From Rubrivivax sp. A210 (lineage in GTDB: Bacteria; Pseudomonadota; Gammaproteobacteria; Burkholderiales; Burkholderiaceae_C), in contig NZ_CAJGBN010000023.1 in NCBI RefSeq assembly GCF_904426505.1, forward strand, positions 372,001-436,000: a DNA stretch of 64,000 nucleotides. The letters run 5' to 3'. Of the stretch, positions 9,370 to 20,762 are shown piece by piece. A model generated the notes under the pieces. That model made no database searches, was not told the origin of the DNA, and worked only from the letters and a program-made list of their open reading frames with translations. How positions within the stretch are numbered: the first letter of the stretch is position 1; each line of letters opens with the position of its first letter. The position numbers and the translations under genes are program-made.

Positions 9370-9834
9370 CTAGCGTCCGCCGCGGCCGAGCAGGCCGTCG
9401 AGTTCGCTCGCCGCCGCCGCCGCCAGGGCGGCGGAGCGTGCCGAGATGAACTCGGTGGTCGGGAAGCCCGCACGCAGCCGCACCAGCCACAGGCCATCGG
9501 CCAAGGCCGCGGCGTGGCGGTGCAGGGCGCCGCGGATCTGGCGCTTGAGCAGGTTGCGCGTCACCGCGCGGCGCGCATGGCGCTTGGGCACGACGCAGCC
9601 GAACCAGAGCCCGCCGGGCGAGTCATCCACAGGCTGAGGACAGATCGGTGCAGCGCCTGTGGATAACTCTTCGCCGCCGGCCTTGGCCACCCACTGGGGC
9701 GGCGGCACGGGCACGCCAGCCACATGGTGGATGGCGAAGTGAGCACTCCGCATCCGCGAGCGGGTGGCGAGCAGGCGCTCGAAGTCGGCCTTGTGCACAA
9801 GCCGGCCGGGCGTGGCGCGGTCGGGCAGCGTCAA
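9370..9834 (-). CDS. rnpA: Ribonuclease P protein component, with an unusual internal insert
   Basis: Protein subunit of RNase P, which assists the catalytic RNA in 5' maturation of tRNA. The signature RRAVTRNLLKRQIR and the flanking FGCVVPKRHAR are present, as is the N-terminal GRLVHKADFERLLATRSR. The product is about 154 residues against roughly 120 for the E. coli protein. Much of the excess is a segment between the second and third strands containing EELSTGAAPICPQPVDDSPGG, encoded by DNA carrying two inverted DnaA boxes (9621-9668). The start is a TTG at 9834, 15 bp after the rpmH stop; the rpmH stop lies in the same frame, so no longer start is possible. Confidence 0.93.
   Translation of the reverse strand: MTLPDRATPGRLVHKADFERLLATRSRMRSAHFAIHHVAGVPVPPPQWVAKAGGEELSTGAAPICPQPVDDSPGGLWFGCVVPKRHARRAVTRNLLKRQIRGALHRHAAALADGLWLVRLRAGFPTTEFISARSAALAAAAASELDGLLGRGGR
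9621..9668. promoter_or_regulatory. Inverted pair of DnaA boxes inside rnpA
   Basis: AGTCATCCACAGGC (9621-9634) and GCCTGTGGATAACT (9655-9668) form a 14-bp inverted repeat with one mismatch. The right copy contains a perfect DnaA box on the complementary strand (TTATCCACA, 9658-9666); the left copy contains TCATCCACA, one mismatch from consensus. They face each other across 20 bp and lie about 650 bp from the dnaA start. Both are inside the extra segment of rnpA. The sequence match is seen directly; DnaA binding is inferred. Confidence 0.6.
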
Positions 9835-9849
9835 CGCGGCCCCAGGGGC

Positions 9850-9984
9850 TCAGACGCCCAGGCGCTTGCGGCCCTTGGCGCGGCGCGCGTTGAGCACGGC
9901 ACGGCCGCCGCGCGACTTCATGCGGACGAGGAAACCGTGGGTGCGGGCGCGGCGGATCTTGGAGGGCTGGTAGGTACGCTTCAT
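9850..9984 (-). CDS. rpmH: 50S ribosomal protein L34
   Basis: The 44-residue L34 of the large ribosomal subunit. The sequence begins [18 protein letters not shown] and ends in AKGRKRLGV, matching the family throughout. It is the first gene of the minus-strand rpmH-rnpA-yidD-yidC run, and its promoter must lie in the rpmH-dnaA gap. Confidence 0.98.
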   Translation of the reverse strand: MKRTYQPSKIRRARTHGFLVRMKSRGGRAVLNARRAKGRKRLGV

Positions 9985-10343
9985 GGCTGGCTCTGGCGTC
10001 GAAGGGGAGGCGGGGAAACACGGGCGCGCGAGACCTCGCAAGGCCTGGCGCATGCGCCCTGCGGGCGACTCAGCCTGCAGGAAACACCACAAGCCTGGTA
10101 CTGATCCTGTGCTGACCCCCGGCTTGTATCCGCAGGTATCAGTGGTTTGGACCGTTTTCTTGTGGCGTGCCGCGAATCCGGGGAACCCGCGATTACAGCA
10201 AAAAACCTCTTTGCGGTCAAACACTTGCACCACAGGCCGGCGCTTCCCGCAGGGCTTGACGGCCAGCCCGAAGTTGTGGATAACTGCGGTCCGCCGACTG
10301 TGAGGGGTACAGGTTCGGCGGCTCCCAGAAGAAGATGTCCACA
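9985..10343. other. oriC: Probable origin of replication region between rpmH and dnaA
   Basis: This 359-bp gap between the divergent rpmH and dnaA genes holds a consensus DnaA box at 10275-10283 and a two-mismatch box (ATGTCCACA) at 10335-10343. The stretch about 10130-10235 is noticeably richer in A and T than its surroundings (for example the A run near 10200-10205) and is a candidate unwinding element. Genes to the left read minus and genes to the right read plus, as expected around an origin. It must also carry the rpmH and dnaA promoters, which I could not place. Base-skew analysis would be decisive and was not run. Confidence 0.6.
10275..10283 (-). promoter_or_regulatory. Consensus DnaA box
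   Basis: TGTGGATAA on the plus strand is the exact complement of TTATCCACA. It lies about 60-70 bp upstream of the dnaA start, where it could serve both origin function and dnaA autoregulation. Confidence 0.7.
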
Positions 10344-11792
10344 ATGAGCCACAACTTGTGGCAAAGCGTTTGCGAGCGCCTCGCAACCGAGTTGCCTGAA
10401 CAGCAGTTCAACACCTGGATCCGCCCGCTTCAAGCCGATGCCACCGTGGCCCCGGCCGACGGCGGCATGCCGGTGGTGAGCGTGCGCGTGCCCAATCGCT
10501 TCAAGCTCGACTGGATTCGCACCCAGCACGCCGGCCGCATCGAGGCCGTGCTGGCCGAGCTGGCCGGAGTGCCGGTGCGGCTGGATCTCTCGGTGGCGCC
10601 GCGCACCGAGGCCAGCCCGGCGATGGCGCTGCGACGCACGCTGCCGTCCAGCGTGGCCACCCTGGCCGTCGATGCGCTGGGCAGCCGTCCCGATGGCGAA
10701 GGTGGCGAGGCGCGGGCGCCTGACGCAGCCCCGGCCCGCCCGGCGCCGCGCGCCTCGGCGCCCATCGTCACCACCCACCGCCTCAACCCGGCGCTGACCT
10801 TCGACACCCTGGTGGCCGGCCGCGCCAACCAGATGGCGCGCACCGCCGCGCTGCACGTGGCTGGCGCGCCGGGTGTCATGTACAACCCGCTCTTCATCTA
10901 CGGTGGTGTCGGCCTGGGCAAGACCCACTTGGTACACGCGGTGGGCAATGCGCTGCTCAAAGACCGCCCCGACGCCCGTGTGCTCTACCTGCACGCCGAG
11001 CAGTTCATCAGCGACGTCGTCAAGAACTACCAGCGCAAGACCTTCGACGAGCTCAAGGCCAAGTACCACAGCCTGGACCTGCTGCTGATCGACGACGTGC
11101 AGTTCTTCGCCGGCAAAGACCGCACGCAGGAGGAGTTCTTCAACGCCTTCGAGGCGCTGCTGACCAAGCGTGCGCACATCATCATGACCAGCGACACCTA
11201 CCCCAAGGGGCTGGTGGACATCGACGAGCGCCTGACCAGCCGCTTCGACGCCGGCCTCACGGTGGCCATCGAGCCGCCCGAGCTGGAGATGCGCGTGGCC
11301 ATCCTGATGCGCAAGGCGGCGGCCGAGGCCACCGAGATGCCCGAGGACGTGGCCTTCTTCATCGCCAAGAACGTGCGCGCCAATGTGCGTGAACTGGAAG
11401 GCGCGCTGCGCAAGGTGCTGGCCTACAGCCGCTTCAGCCACAAGGACATCAACATCGCGCTCGCCCGCGATGCGCTGAAAGACCTGCTGAGCATCCAGAA
11501 CCGCCAGGTCGGGGTCGAGAACATCCAGAAGACGGTGGCCGACTTCTACAAGATCAAGGTCGCCGACATGTACAGCAAGAAGCGCCCGGCCAGCATCGCG
11601 CGGCCGCGCCAGATCGCCATGTACCTGGCCAAGGAGATGACCAAGAAGAGCCTGCCCGAGATTGGCGAGCTCTTCGGTGGCCGTGACCACACGACGGTGC
11701 TGCACGCGGTGCGCAAGATCGGCGCCGAGCGCACCACCAACCCCGAGCTCAACCAGCAGCTTCATGTGCTCGAACAGACCCTGAAAGCCTGA
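10344..11792 (+). CDS. dnaA: Chromosomal replication initiator protein DnaA
   Basis: AAA+ ATPase that binds DnaA boxes, melts the origin and loads DnaB. Domain I starts with [20 protein letters not shown], an Ala/Pro-rich linker (about 95-140) follows, then the AAA+ domain with Walker [11 protein letters not shown], Walker [11 protein letters not shown] and sensor motifs. Domain IV carries the signature [15 protein letters not shown] chose the ATG at 10344 (482 aa) because AGAAGAAG then lies nine bases upstream; the in-frame ATG at 10335 would put this purine run directly against the start codon and gives 485 aa. First gene of dnaA-dnaN-gyrB. Confidence 0.97.
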   Translation: MSHNLWQSVCERLATELPEQQFNTWIRPLQADATVAPADGGMPVVSVRVPNRFKLDWIRTQHAGRIEAVLAELAGVPVRLDLSVAPRTEASPAMALRRTLPSSVATLAVDALGSRPDGEGGEARAPDAAPARPAPRASAPIVTTHRLNPALTFDTLVAGRANQMARTAALHVAGAPGVMYNPLFIYGGVGLGKTHLVHAVGNALLKDRPDARVLYLHAEQFISDVVKNYQRKTFDELKAKYHSLDLLLIDDVQFFAGKDRTQEEFFNAFEALLTKRAHIIMTSDTYPKGLVDIDERLTSRFDAGLTVAIEPPELEMRVAILMRKAAAEATEMPEDVAFFIAKNVRANVRELEGALRKVLAYSRFSHKDINIALARDALKDLLSIQNRQVGVENIQKTVADFYKIKVADMYSKKRPASIARPRQIAMYLAKEMTKKSLPEIGELFGGRDHTTVLHAVRKIGAERTTNPELNQQLHVLEQTLKA

Positions 11793-12032
11793 GGCCGGCT
11801 GCCCGCTGCGCCGCGCCTCGAAAAGCCTGTGGAAAGTTTCTGCACAAGCCTGCTGTTGTCCACAAGCCGCCGCCGGCGCCGCGCCTTGTCCCCAAAGCCG
11901 TACCTGACCAAGAGGCCGCAGCCCACAGCCTTGGCCGCCGTCTAAGCCCTTGACGGAAAAGGCGAAAATAGCCTTGTCCCCAGATTCACCCGGCCTCTAC
12001 TGCTACCACCACATTTAAAAAGAGGAAGACAG
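11793..12032. promoter_or_regulatory. dnaA-dnaN intergenic region with DnaA-box-like sites
   Basis: TTGTCCACA at 11856-11864 is one mismatch from the DnaA box. TGTGGAAAG near 11828 and two TTGTCCCCA-like sequences near 11886 and 11974 are weaker. The region is also where the dnaN promoter should lie; TTGACG at 11950-11955 is a possible -35, but no convincing -10 follows at normal spacing. An A-rich stretch with AAGAGGAAGA just before 12033 gives dnaN a strong ribosome site. It may form the second half of a bipartite origin. Confidence 0.5.
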
Positions 12033-13142
12033 ATGATTGTTCTGAAAGCCGCTCAGGCGCAGCTGCTCGAAGCCCTGCAATCGGTGGCCGGCATCGTCGA
12101 GCGCAGGCACACCCTGCCCATCCTGGCCAATGTGCTGCTGCGCAAGAACGGGCCCACGGTCGAGTTCACCACCAGCGATCTCGAGATCCAGGTGCGCACC
12201 AGCGCCGAGCTCGGTGGCGACGCCGGCCAGCTCAGCACCACGGTGGGTGCGCGCAAGCTCATCGACATCCTCAAGAGCCTGCCGGCCGACCAGGTGGTGA
12301 CGCTCAGCGCGGCGCAGAACAAGCTGCTGCTGACCGGCGGCAAGAGCCGCTTCAGCCTGCAGACACTGCCGGCCGATGACTTTCCGCTCGTCAACGAAAG
12401 TGTCGATTTCGGCCCCACCTTCAGCGTGCCGCAGAAGACGCTGCGCGAATTGGTGAACCAGGTGCATTTCGCGATGGCGGTACACGACATCCGCTATTAC
12501 CTCAACGGCATCCTCTTCATCGCCGAGGGCAAGACGCTCACGCTGGTGGCCACCGACGGCCACCGGCTGGGCCTGGCCCAGGCCCAGCTCGAGGCCGACA
12601 TGCCCAGCAAGCAGGAAGTCATCCTGCCGCGCAAGACCGTGCTCGAACTGCAGCGCCTGCTCAAGGACGAGGACACCGCCATCGAGATGCGCTTCGCCAA
12701 CAACCAGGCCAAGTTCAGCTTCAGCGGCATGGAGTTCGTCACCAAGCTGGTCGAGGGCAAGTTCCCCGATTACAACCGCGTCATCCCGCGCAACCACAAG
12801 AACGCCGTCACGCTGGGCCGCGCGCCGCTGCTGGCCAGCCTGCAGCGCGCCGCCATCCTGACGAGCGAGAAGTTCAAGGGCGTGCGCATCAACATCGAGC
12901 CCGGCCTGCTGCGCATCGCCAGCAGCAATGCCGAGCAGGAAGAGGCCAAGGAAGAGCTCGAGATCGCCTACGAGGGCGATGCCATCGAGATGGGCTTCAA
13001 CGTCACCTATCTCATCGACGTGCTGGCCAATGCCAACACCGAGATGGTCAAGCTCGAACTGCAGGACAGCAGTGCCAGTGCCCTGTTCAGCCTGCCCGAG
13101 CAGCCCGGCTTCAAGTACGTGGTGATGCCGATGAGGATTTGA
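12033..13142 (+). CDS. dnaN: DNA polymerase III beta sliding clamp
   Basis: The 369-residue clamp forms the dimeric ring that tethers Pol III to DNA. It starts MIVLKAAQAQLLEALQSVAG, contains IVERRHTLPILANVLL, the second-domain YYLNGILF and the third-domain FPDYNRVIPRNH, and ends in the canonical YVVMPMRI. Length and order match the family. A GGAAG ribosome site precedes the ATG. It lies 240 bp after dnaA and 99 bp before gyrB, with a probable terminator after it. Confidence 0.98.
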   Translation: MIVLKAAQAQLLEALQSVAGIVERRHTLPILANVLLRKNGPTVEFTTSDLEIQVRTSAELGGDAGQLSTTVGARKLIDILKSLPADQVVTLSAAQNKLLLTGGKSRFSLQTLPADDFPLVNESVDFGPTFSVPQKTLRELVNQVHFAMAVHDIRYYLNGILFIAEGKTLTLVATDGHRLGLAQAQLEADMPSKQEVILPRKTVLELQRLLKDEDTAIEMRFANNQAKFSFSGMEFVTKLVEGKFPDYNRVIPRNHKNAVTLGRAPLLASLQRAAILTSEKFKGVRINIEPGLLRIASSNAEQEEAKEELEIAYEGDAIEMGFNVTYLIDVLANANTEMVKLELQDSSASALFSLPEQPGFKYVVMPMRI

Positions 13143-15803
<2,661 letters not shown>

Positions 15804-15816
15804 GTTTTCGAGGCGG

Positions 15817-16189
15817 GTGAAGAACCTGACCACCGAACAGATCGAGACCTGCGAAAGCGATCCGGACGCCAGCTTTGCCAGCATCCATCTCGATATCCAG
15901 CGCACCTACCTGGCGGTTCATACGATGATGAATGCCATCTTCTGCTGCAGGCTGGCGCTGGCCAGCGACCTGTCGCGTGAGCAGCGCCTGTCCCTGTTCT
16001 GCGCTGCCTTGACGCATCGGCCCGAACTTCGCCGCCTTTATCGACTCGACAGGCTGCCCCTTGCTGCACCCGGTGCCGCGCAACACCAACGATCCGGAGT
16101 TCGGCGTGCTTGACGTGCTCGATTCCGCCCTGGCCACGAGAATGGGTTCGCAGACCGCGGGATGCTGGGCGATCGCGCCGCGCGGGTGA
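15817..16189 (+). pseudogene. Small unknown gene, probably frameshifted
   Basis: From a GTG at 15817, 13 bp after gyrB, a frame with strong G/C third-position bias runs about 66 codons (KNLTTEQIETCESDPDASFA, then a Cys-containing helix-like stretch and LSREQRLSLFCAALT). Near 16012 the bias shifts to another frame, which opens right after a TGA (16010-16012), reads RIGPNFAAFIDSTGCPLLHP and DPEFGVLDVLDSALATRMG, and stops at 16189. The original frame beyond the switch drops to about half G/C in third position. One base lost or gained near 16012-16018, or a sequencing error, would explain it. I do not recognise the family. The 160 bp after it, up to the kinase start, hold nothing I can identify. 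Confidence 0.45.
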
Positions 16190-16349
16190 CCCGGAGTCGG
16201 CGCCCCTTGCAACGCCAACCCCCGTGGGACGCGTCGGTGGCATTGCACGAAACCGGCTTTGCGCAGGGTCCGCGCCTGGCTACCATGCATTCATCTCTTG
16301 ATCGAGGCCTTACCCTTCAACGGGGTAGTGCGCTTCCCATGGGAAGCTG

Positions 16350-19300
16350 ATGAGCAAGCTGCCTTCCGACCACGCGAGACGGAACTGGACGACGGGGGCC
16401 GTCTTTGCCCTCTGCTACCTCGGATCGGGGTTGCTGACGCCCCTGGTGCTGCCCCCCGGCGAAGGGTTTGCCAGTGCCGTCTGGCCGCCCGCCGGCATCG
16501 CCCTGGCCGCCTGCCTGCTGATGGGCCGGCGTGCCCTGCCCTGGCTGGTTGCGGGCGCGCTGGCGCTGCTGCTGCTTCCGATAGGCCCGCGCTCGCCGGC
16601 AGGCGATGTCAGCGTGATCGTGGCGACAGGCCTCGCGCTGGCGTCGGCGCTGCAGGCCCTGATCGGCGCGTACCTCATTCGCCGTATCCTGGGTGGACGC
16701 ATCGGGCTCGAGGGCCGGGCCGATGTGGCGCGGTTCGCCGCGGTGGCCGTCATCTGCAGCCTGGTCGGCGCCACGCTGTCCACCGTCCTGCTGCTCGCGC
16801 ACGGGCAACTGGCGCCGGTCGGTGCCGCCTTCGTCTGGCTGACCCAGTGGGTGGGCTACTCGCTCGGCGTGCTGCTGTTCACGGCACCCATCCTGGCCGT
16901 CGCGGGCCACTACGGCGAGGGCTGGCGCGAGATTCGCTGGCGGGTTGTCGCTGTGCTCGCCTGCGGCCTGCTGTTCGTCGGAGCCCTGGAGCGCCAGGTC
17001 AACGCCTGGGAACGGGACGAGAACCTCGCGGAGTTCCGGCTGCTGTCGCAGCACCTGGGCGACGAGATCCTGCGCCAGCAGGGCGAACTGCAGTCCTTCG
17101 CGGAACTGGCCGCGGCCGTGATGGGGGGGGCGAATCCGGTCGACCGCGTCGAGTTCGCGCGCCTGGCGCGGGTGGCGTTGCCGCGCTTCAAGGGACATGT
17201 CCAGGCCGTGGAATGGGCGCCCCTGATCGATGGCCGGCAGCGCGCCAGCTTCGGGCAGCAACTGCTGTCCAGCCAGGGCGTGGCAGGCATCAGCGAACGT
17301 GATCCATCCGGGAGGCCAATCGCTGCCCTGCCGCGCGATCACTACCTGCCCGTCTTCTACGCGGAGCCGATGGAGGGCAACCGCCCGGCGCTAGGACACG
17401 ACCTGCTGTCCAGCATGGCGCGCCGGGAAACTGCGCAGGCGGCCCGCAGAAGTGGGCAGGTGGTGGCTTCACCACCGCTGATCCTGGTGCAGCAGCCGAC
17501 CCGAGAGCCCGCCCAGCTGTTGATCAAGTGGGTCGACCGCGGCGCCAATGGTGCCGGTGCCATCGTGGTGGTCTTGCGCATGGGAGATTTTCTCAACGGC
17601 CACGTGGCTGCGTTGCGCGGACAACTGCAGGCGCGCCTGACCGACGTCGGCAGCCACGGTGGCGTCCTGCACGACGGCTTCGGAGCCGCTGACGCGGCGC
17701 CGGCGCTGGTGCGCGAGCTCGAGGCCTCCCAGCGTGTCTACCGCCTGGAGACCCTGCCGACGGCATCCTACCTCGCCGCGCACAGGGGCTGGCGAGGCTG
17801 GGTCATGGTGGTTGGTTGCCTGGGCCTGCTGTCGCTGCTCGTTCAGTGGTGGCTGGCAACCCATGCCCGTGCGGTTCGCATCGAGACCCTGGTGAACGAG
17901 CGGACACGGTCCCTGGAGGAAGCGCGACTGATCGCGGAACGCGCCAAGCGGCTGCTGGAGGAAGCCGTGCGCAGCATCGCCCAGGGCTTCACGATCTACG
18001 ACGAGAACGACAGACTCGTGCTGTGCAACGAGAACTACCTGCAGATCTATGGCACCAGCCGCGACCTGATCGTGCCCGGGGCCACTTTCGAGGACATTGT
18101 TCGCCAGGGCGCCGAACGGGGCCAGTACGCCGCGGCGATCGGGCGCGTCGACGAATGGGTTGCCGAGCGCGTGGCCCAGCACCAGAACGCCCGCGGCGAA
18201 GTGATCGAGCAGAAGCTCGACGATGGGCGCTGGCTCATGATCGTGGAGTTCCGCACCCCCAGCGGCTACATCGTCGGCAACCGGATCGACATCACGCAGG
18301 CCAAGCGTGCTGCGCTGGCCCTGCAGGACCGCAACGAGCAGCTCGCGACCATCTTTTCGCTGTCGCCGGATGGCTATGTGTTGTTCGACCAGACCCGCCG
18401 TGTGCGCTTTGCCAGCCCGGCCTTCTACCGGATGACGGGCCTGCTGGAGAGCGAACTCATCGGCATCGACGAAGCCGGGTTCATTGTGGACATGCAAAGG
18501 CGCTGCGTCCCAACGGCCTCCTACCAGGCGGCCGTTGCGCCGTCGCCCGAGGTGCCAGCCAGCCAGGACGGCAAGGCGATGCCGCGTGAATTGATCGAAC
18601 TGGCGACACCAGCGCGCCGGGTGCTGGAGGTGGTCCGCCGTGCCAGCATGGTGGGTTCCGTCTCGAGCATCGTCCACTTTCGCGACGTCACCCACGAGAC
18701 CGACGTCGACCGCACCAAGAGTGAATTCCTTTCGATGGCGGCGCACGAACTTCGAACGCCGATGGCCAGCGTCTACGGATTCTCGGAACTGCTCGCCTCA
18801 GGCGAAGACTTCGGCGAGAAGCTGCGCCGCGAGATGCTGGACACCATCCTTCGCCAGTCGGAGCTGATGGCCTCGATCATCAACGAGCTGCTCGACCTGG
18901 CGCGCATCGAAGCCCGGCGAGGCACGGACTTCGTGTTCGAGGAACTGGATATCGGAACGATTGCGCGCGAGGCGATTGCCAGCTACCGCCAGCCTGCCGG
19001 GCGGCTGCCCCCGCACTTCGAGGTGCCGGCCTGGCGCTCGAGGGTGAAGGCGGACCGCAAGAAGCTGCAGCAGGTGCTCAACAACCTCCTGTCCAATGCC
19101 TACAAGTACTCGCCCGACGGCGGCGACGTGAGGCTGTCGTGCGCGAGGGTTGAGTCTCCGTTGGGCAACCGGGTCACGCTGTCCGTGCTCGACCAGGGCA
19201 TCGGCATGTCGCCCGAGCAGGTGTCGCATGTGTTCGAGCGTTTCTACCGCGCCGACACTTCCGGCAAGATCCCCGGCACCGGCCTGGGCATGAGCATCGT

Positions 19301-19451
19301 CAAGGAAATCATCGGCACCCACGGGGGCAAGATCTCGATCGACTCCACACCGGGCCGGGGCACGACCGTCACGATCGAGATGGCGGAAGTCCGGACCTCG
19401 CCGGAGAAGCCCTCGAGCGAGCTTGCGCCGGTGGCCACCGAGGGGGCCTGA
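16350..19451 (+). CDS. Membrane histidine kinase (MASE1-CHASE-PAS-PAS-HisKA-HATPase)
   Basis: Sensor kinase of 1033 residues. The N terminus has a multi-span MASE1-like region (SAVWPPAGIALAACLLMGRR, about 15-200). A CHASE-like extracytoplasmic domain (about 215-455; motif VQAVEWAPLIDGRQRASF) ends at another membrane span near 480. Two PAS-like domains follow (about 530-640 and 660-765). The HisKA phosphoacceptor is in AAHELRTPMASVYGFSELL, near residue 796. The ATPase domain has the N box NNLLSNAYKYSP, G1 DQGIGM and G2 GTGLGMSIV. No receiver domain and no response regulator lie beside it, so its partner is elsewhere. A short hairpin (CTGCCC/GGGCAG, 19455-19471) lies just past the stop, without a T tract. 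Confidence 0.92.
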   Translation: MSKLPSDHARRNWTTGAVFALCYLGSGLLTPLVLPPGEGFASAVWPPAGIALAACLLMGRRALPWLVAGALALLLLPIGPRSPAGDVSVIVATGLALASALQALIGAYLIRRILGGRIGLEGRADVARFAAVAVICSLVGATLSTVLLLAHGQLAPVGAAFVWLTQWVGYSLGVLLFTAPILAVAGHYGEGWREIRWRVVAVLACGLLFVGALERQVNAWERDENLAEFRLLSQHLGDEILRQQGELQSFAELAAAVMGGANPVDRVEFARLARVALPRFKGHVQAVEWAPLIDGRQRASFGQQLLSSQGVAGISERDPSGRPIAALPRDHYLPVFYAEPMEGNRPALGHDLLSSMARRETAQAARRSGQVVASPPLILVQQPTREPAQLLIKWVDRGANGAGAIVVVLRMGDFLNGHVAALRGQLQARLTDVGSHGGVLHDGFGAADAAPALVRELEASQRVYRLETLPTASYLAAHRGWRGWVMVVGCLGLLSLLVQWWLATHARAVRIETLVNERTRSLEEARLIAERAKRLLEEAVRSIAQGFTIYDENDRLVLCNENYLQIYGTSRDLIVPGATFEDIVRQGAERGQYAAAIGRVDEWVAERVAQHQNARGEVIEQKLDDGRWLMIVEFRTPSGYIVGNRIDITQAKRAALALQDRNEQLATIFSLSPDGYVLFDQTRRVRFASPAFYRMTGLLESELIGIDEAGFIVDMQRRCVPTASYQAAVAPSPEVPASQDGKAMPRELIELATPARRVLEVVRRASMVGSVSSIVHFRDVTHETDVDRTKSEFLSMAAHELRTPMASVYGFSELLASGEDFGEKLRREMLDTILRQSELMASIINELLDLARIEARRGTDFVFEELDIGTIAREAIASYRQPAGRLPPHFEVPAWRSRVKADRKKLQQVLNNLLSNAYKYSPDGGDVRLSCARVESPLGNRVTLSVLDQGIGMSPEQVSHVFERFYRADTSGKIPGTGLGMSIVKEIIGTHGGKISIDSTPGRGTTVTIEMAEVRTSPEKPSSELAPVATEGA

Positions 19452-19520
19452 GGGCTGCCCGACGTGGGCAGGGAACTGCGCGGAGGAAGCGGGCCGCCCT
19501 GAGGGGCTGCGCGCACAGGC

Positions 19521-20216
19521 CTACTGCGAGTAGCTGCGCGACACCATCAGCGCCGATTGCAGGTACAGCGCATTCCAGATGCGTTGCAGCGCGGCGCGCC
19601 GCAGCAAGGTGTCGGCCAGCAGTTCGTCCAGCGAGACCGGCGCGGCCTTCATGCGCTGGATCAGGCGCTTGGTCGTGCCGTCCACCGGCAGTCCGAAGAG
19701 CGGTGTGCCCAGCGCGACGCGGCAGCGCACCGGCCCGGCGATCTCGGGCAGCAGGGCGGCGTTCGACCCGCGCAGCGCCAGGTGCCACAACAGCGGCCGC
19801 AGCGAGCCGGTGTGCAGGCGGGCCTCGAACAGGCTGCCGACCTCGGCGTCGGCCTCGACGCGGCGGACGCACAGGCCTGCCAGGGCCTGGTCGGGCTGCG
19901 CGCACAGATCGAGCTCGCAGTAGTACAGCTGCCGCCGCGGGTGCAGCGTGAGCTCCAGCGGCCGCCCATCCAGTTCCAGCGCCAGCGTCAGCGGCGTGTT
20001 GTGGCGCACGCTGGCGGCCACCACGGCCAGCAGGTCGGCAGAGGCCGGCTCCGCCGCATAGCGCTTGAGGTCCAGCAGCAGCGAAGGGCTGAGGGTCGAC
20101 CGCTCGATGTCCAGGGCCGGCGTCGGCGTCTCGCAGTCCTCGAAGCTCAGCGTCGTGAGCACGCCGGTGCGCTCGAAATCCGGAGCGGCAGTCAGGGGAG
20201 TGGTGTCCGCAAACAT
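19521..20216 (-). CDS. Hypothetical protein
   Basis: Unrecognised 231-residue protein, probably cytoplasmic: no signal peptide and no membrane segment. The ATG at 20216 is chosen because GAGGAA precedes it at good spacing; the frame stays open to 20531 but that part looks non-coding. Features are the N-terminal TLSFEDCETPTPALDIERS, a strand-rich middle (PLTLALELDGRPLELTLHPR, then YYCELDLCAQPDQAL) and a helical C terminus with LADTLLRRAALQRIWNALYL. It is convergent with the histidine kinase and divergent from the LuxR-type regulator; the wide upstream gap carries two inverted repeats that could control it. Confidence 0.75.
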   Translation of the reverse strand: MFADTTPLTAAPDFERTGVLTTLSFEDCETPTPALDIERSTLSPSLLLDLKRYAAEPASADLLAVVAASVRHNTPLTLALELDGRPLELTLHPRRQLYYCELDLCAQPDQALAGLCVRRVEADAEVGSLFEARLHTGSLRPLLWHLALRGSNAALLPEIAGPVRCRVALGTPLFGLPVDGTTKRLIQRMKAAPVSLDELLADTLLRRAALQRIWNALYLQSALMVSRSYSQ

Positions 20217-20762
20217 GGGTTTCCTCGATGGTTCTGAAGGCCGGGCGCACGGAGCGGCGGCGTCGGCTTGTCTGACGCTGAAGCTAGGGCCCGCAGGAGG
20301 TGAGCCGTCCAAGGGTTGCATCGAAATGTGTCTGGCCACTGCGCTGGACACCGATTGTTCCAATCGGCCGGGAGTGGAACCGAAGCCCATGCCCCTGCCT
20401 GACCCGACGCGGCGGCCCCCCGGCCGTCTGCAGCTTGAATGAAGAATTGCCGGGCGCGACCGGCCAGAATGGTGCCCGAACCCAACGCAAAGAATGAACA
20501 GCCCGGCCGGACTCGAGGCCGAAGCGTTCATGCCGGCCCCGGCCCCGCCATTGCTGGCGAGTGGCCGTCGGACATATCACCGCGGCGACGCCGCTCACGG
20601 CCCAGGCCTGCGGGGGCCGCAAGCTAAGCCGGCGGCCCGCAAGGGAAATATTTCCCTCTCCCGGCGGGCGCCCTGCTCTCGCTGGCCGCGCCGGCACTGC
20701 CTAGTCTGTGCTCCACGGTGAACCCGCCCTCTTGGCCGGCGCGATCCGCGTGGAGGAATGCG
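20217..20762. promoter_or_regulatory. Divergent regulatory gap with two inverted repeats
   Basis: This 546-bp stretch has no supported gene. Two symmetric sites stand out. CCGATTG-TTC-CAATCGG at 20351-20367 is a perfect 7-bp inverted repeat, overlapped by a second pair GTTCCA/TGGAAC (20357-20362 and 20375-20380). GGGAAATATTTCCC at 20643-20656 is a perfect 14-bp palindrome, AT-rich at its centre in a GC-rich context, about 110 bp upstream of the LuxR-type gene. Either could be an operator for the two neighbouring regulators. No -35/-10 pair could be set with confidence. Confidence 0.5.
20643..20656. promoter_or_regulatory. Perfect 14-bp palindrome, candidate operator
   Basis: GGGAAATATTTCCC reads identically on both strands. 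Position upstream of a LuxR-type gene and the AT core suggest a dimeric regulator site, possibly autoregulatory. The regulator is unknown. Confidence 0.5.

Noticed and set aside
11950..11986. TTGACG as -35 of a dnaN promoter
   Set aside because: No acceptable -10 at 16-18 bp; mentioned only as a possibility within the intergenic entry.
19455..19471. CTGCCC/GGGCAG hairpin after the MASE1 kinase gene
   Set aside because: A six-base stem without a T tract occurs often by chance at this GC content; not called as a terminator.
20217..20762. Short open frames between the unknown gene and the LuxR-type gene
   Set aside because: None has a ribosome site, coding bias or recognisable product; the stretch looks regulatory.
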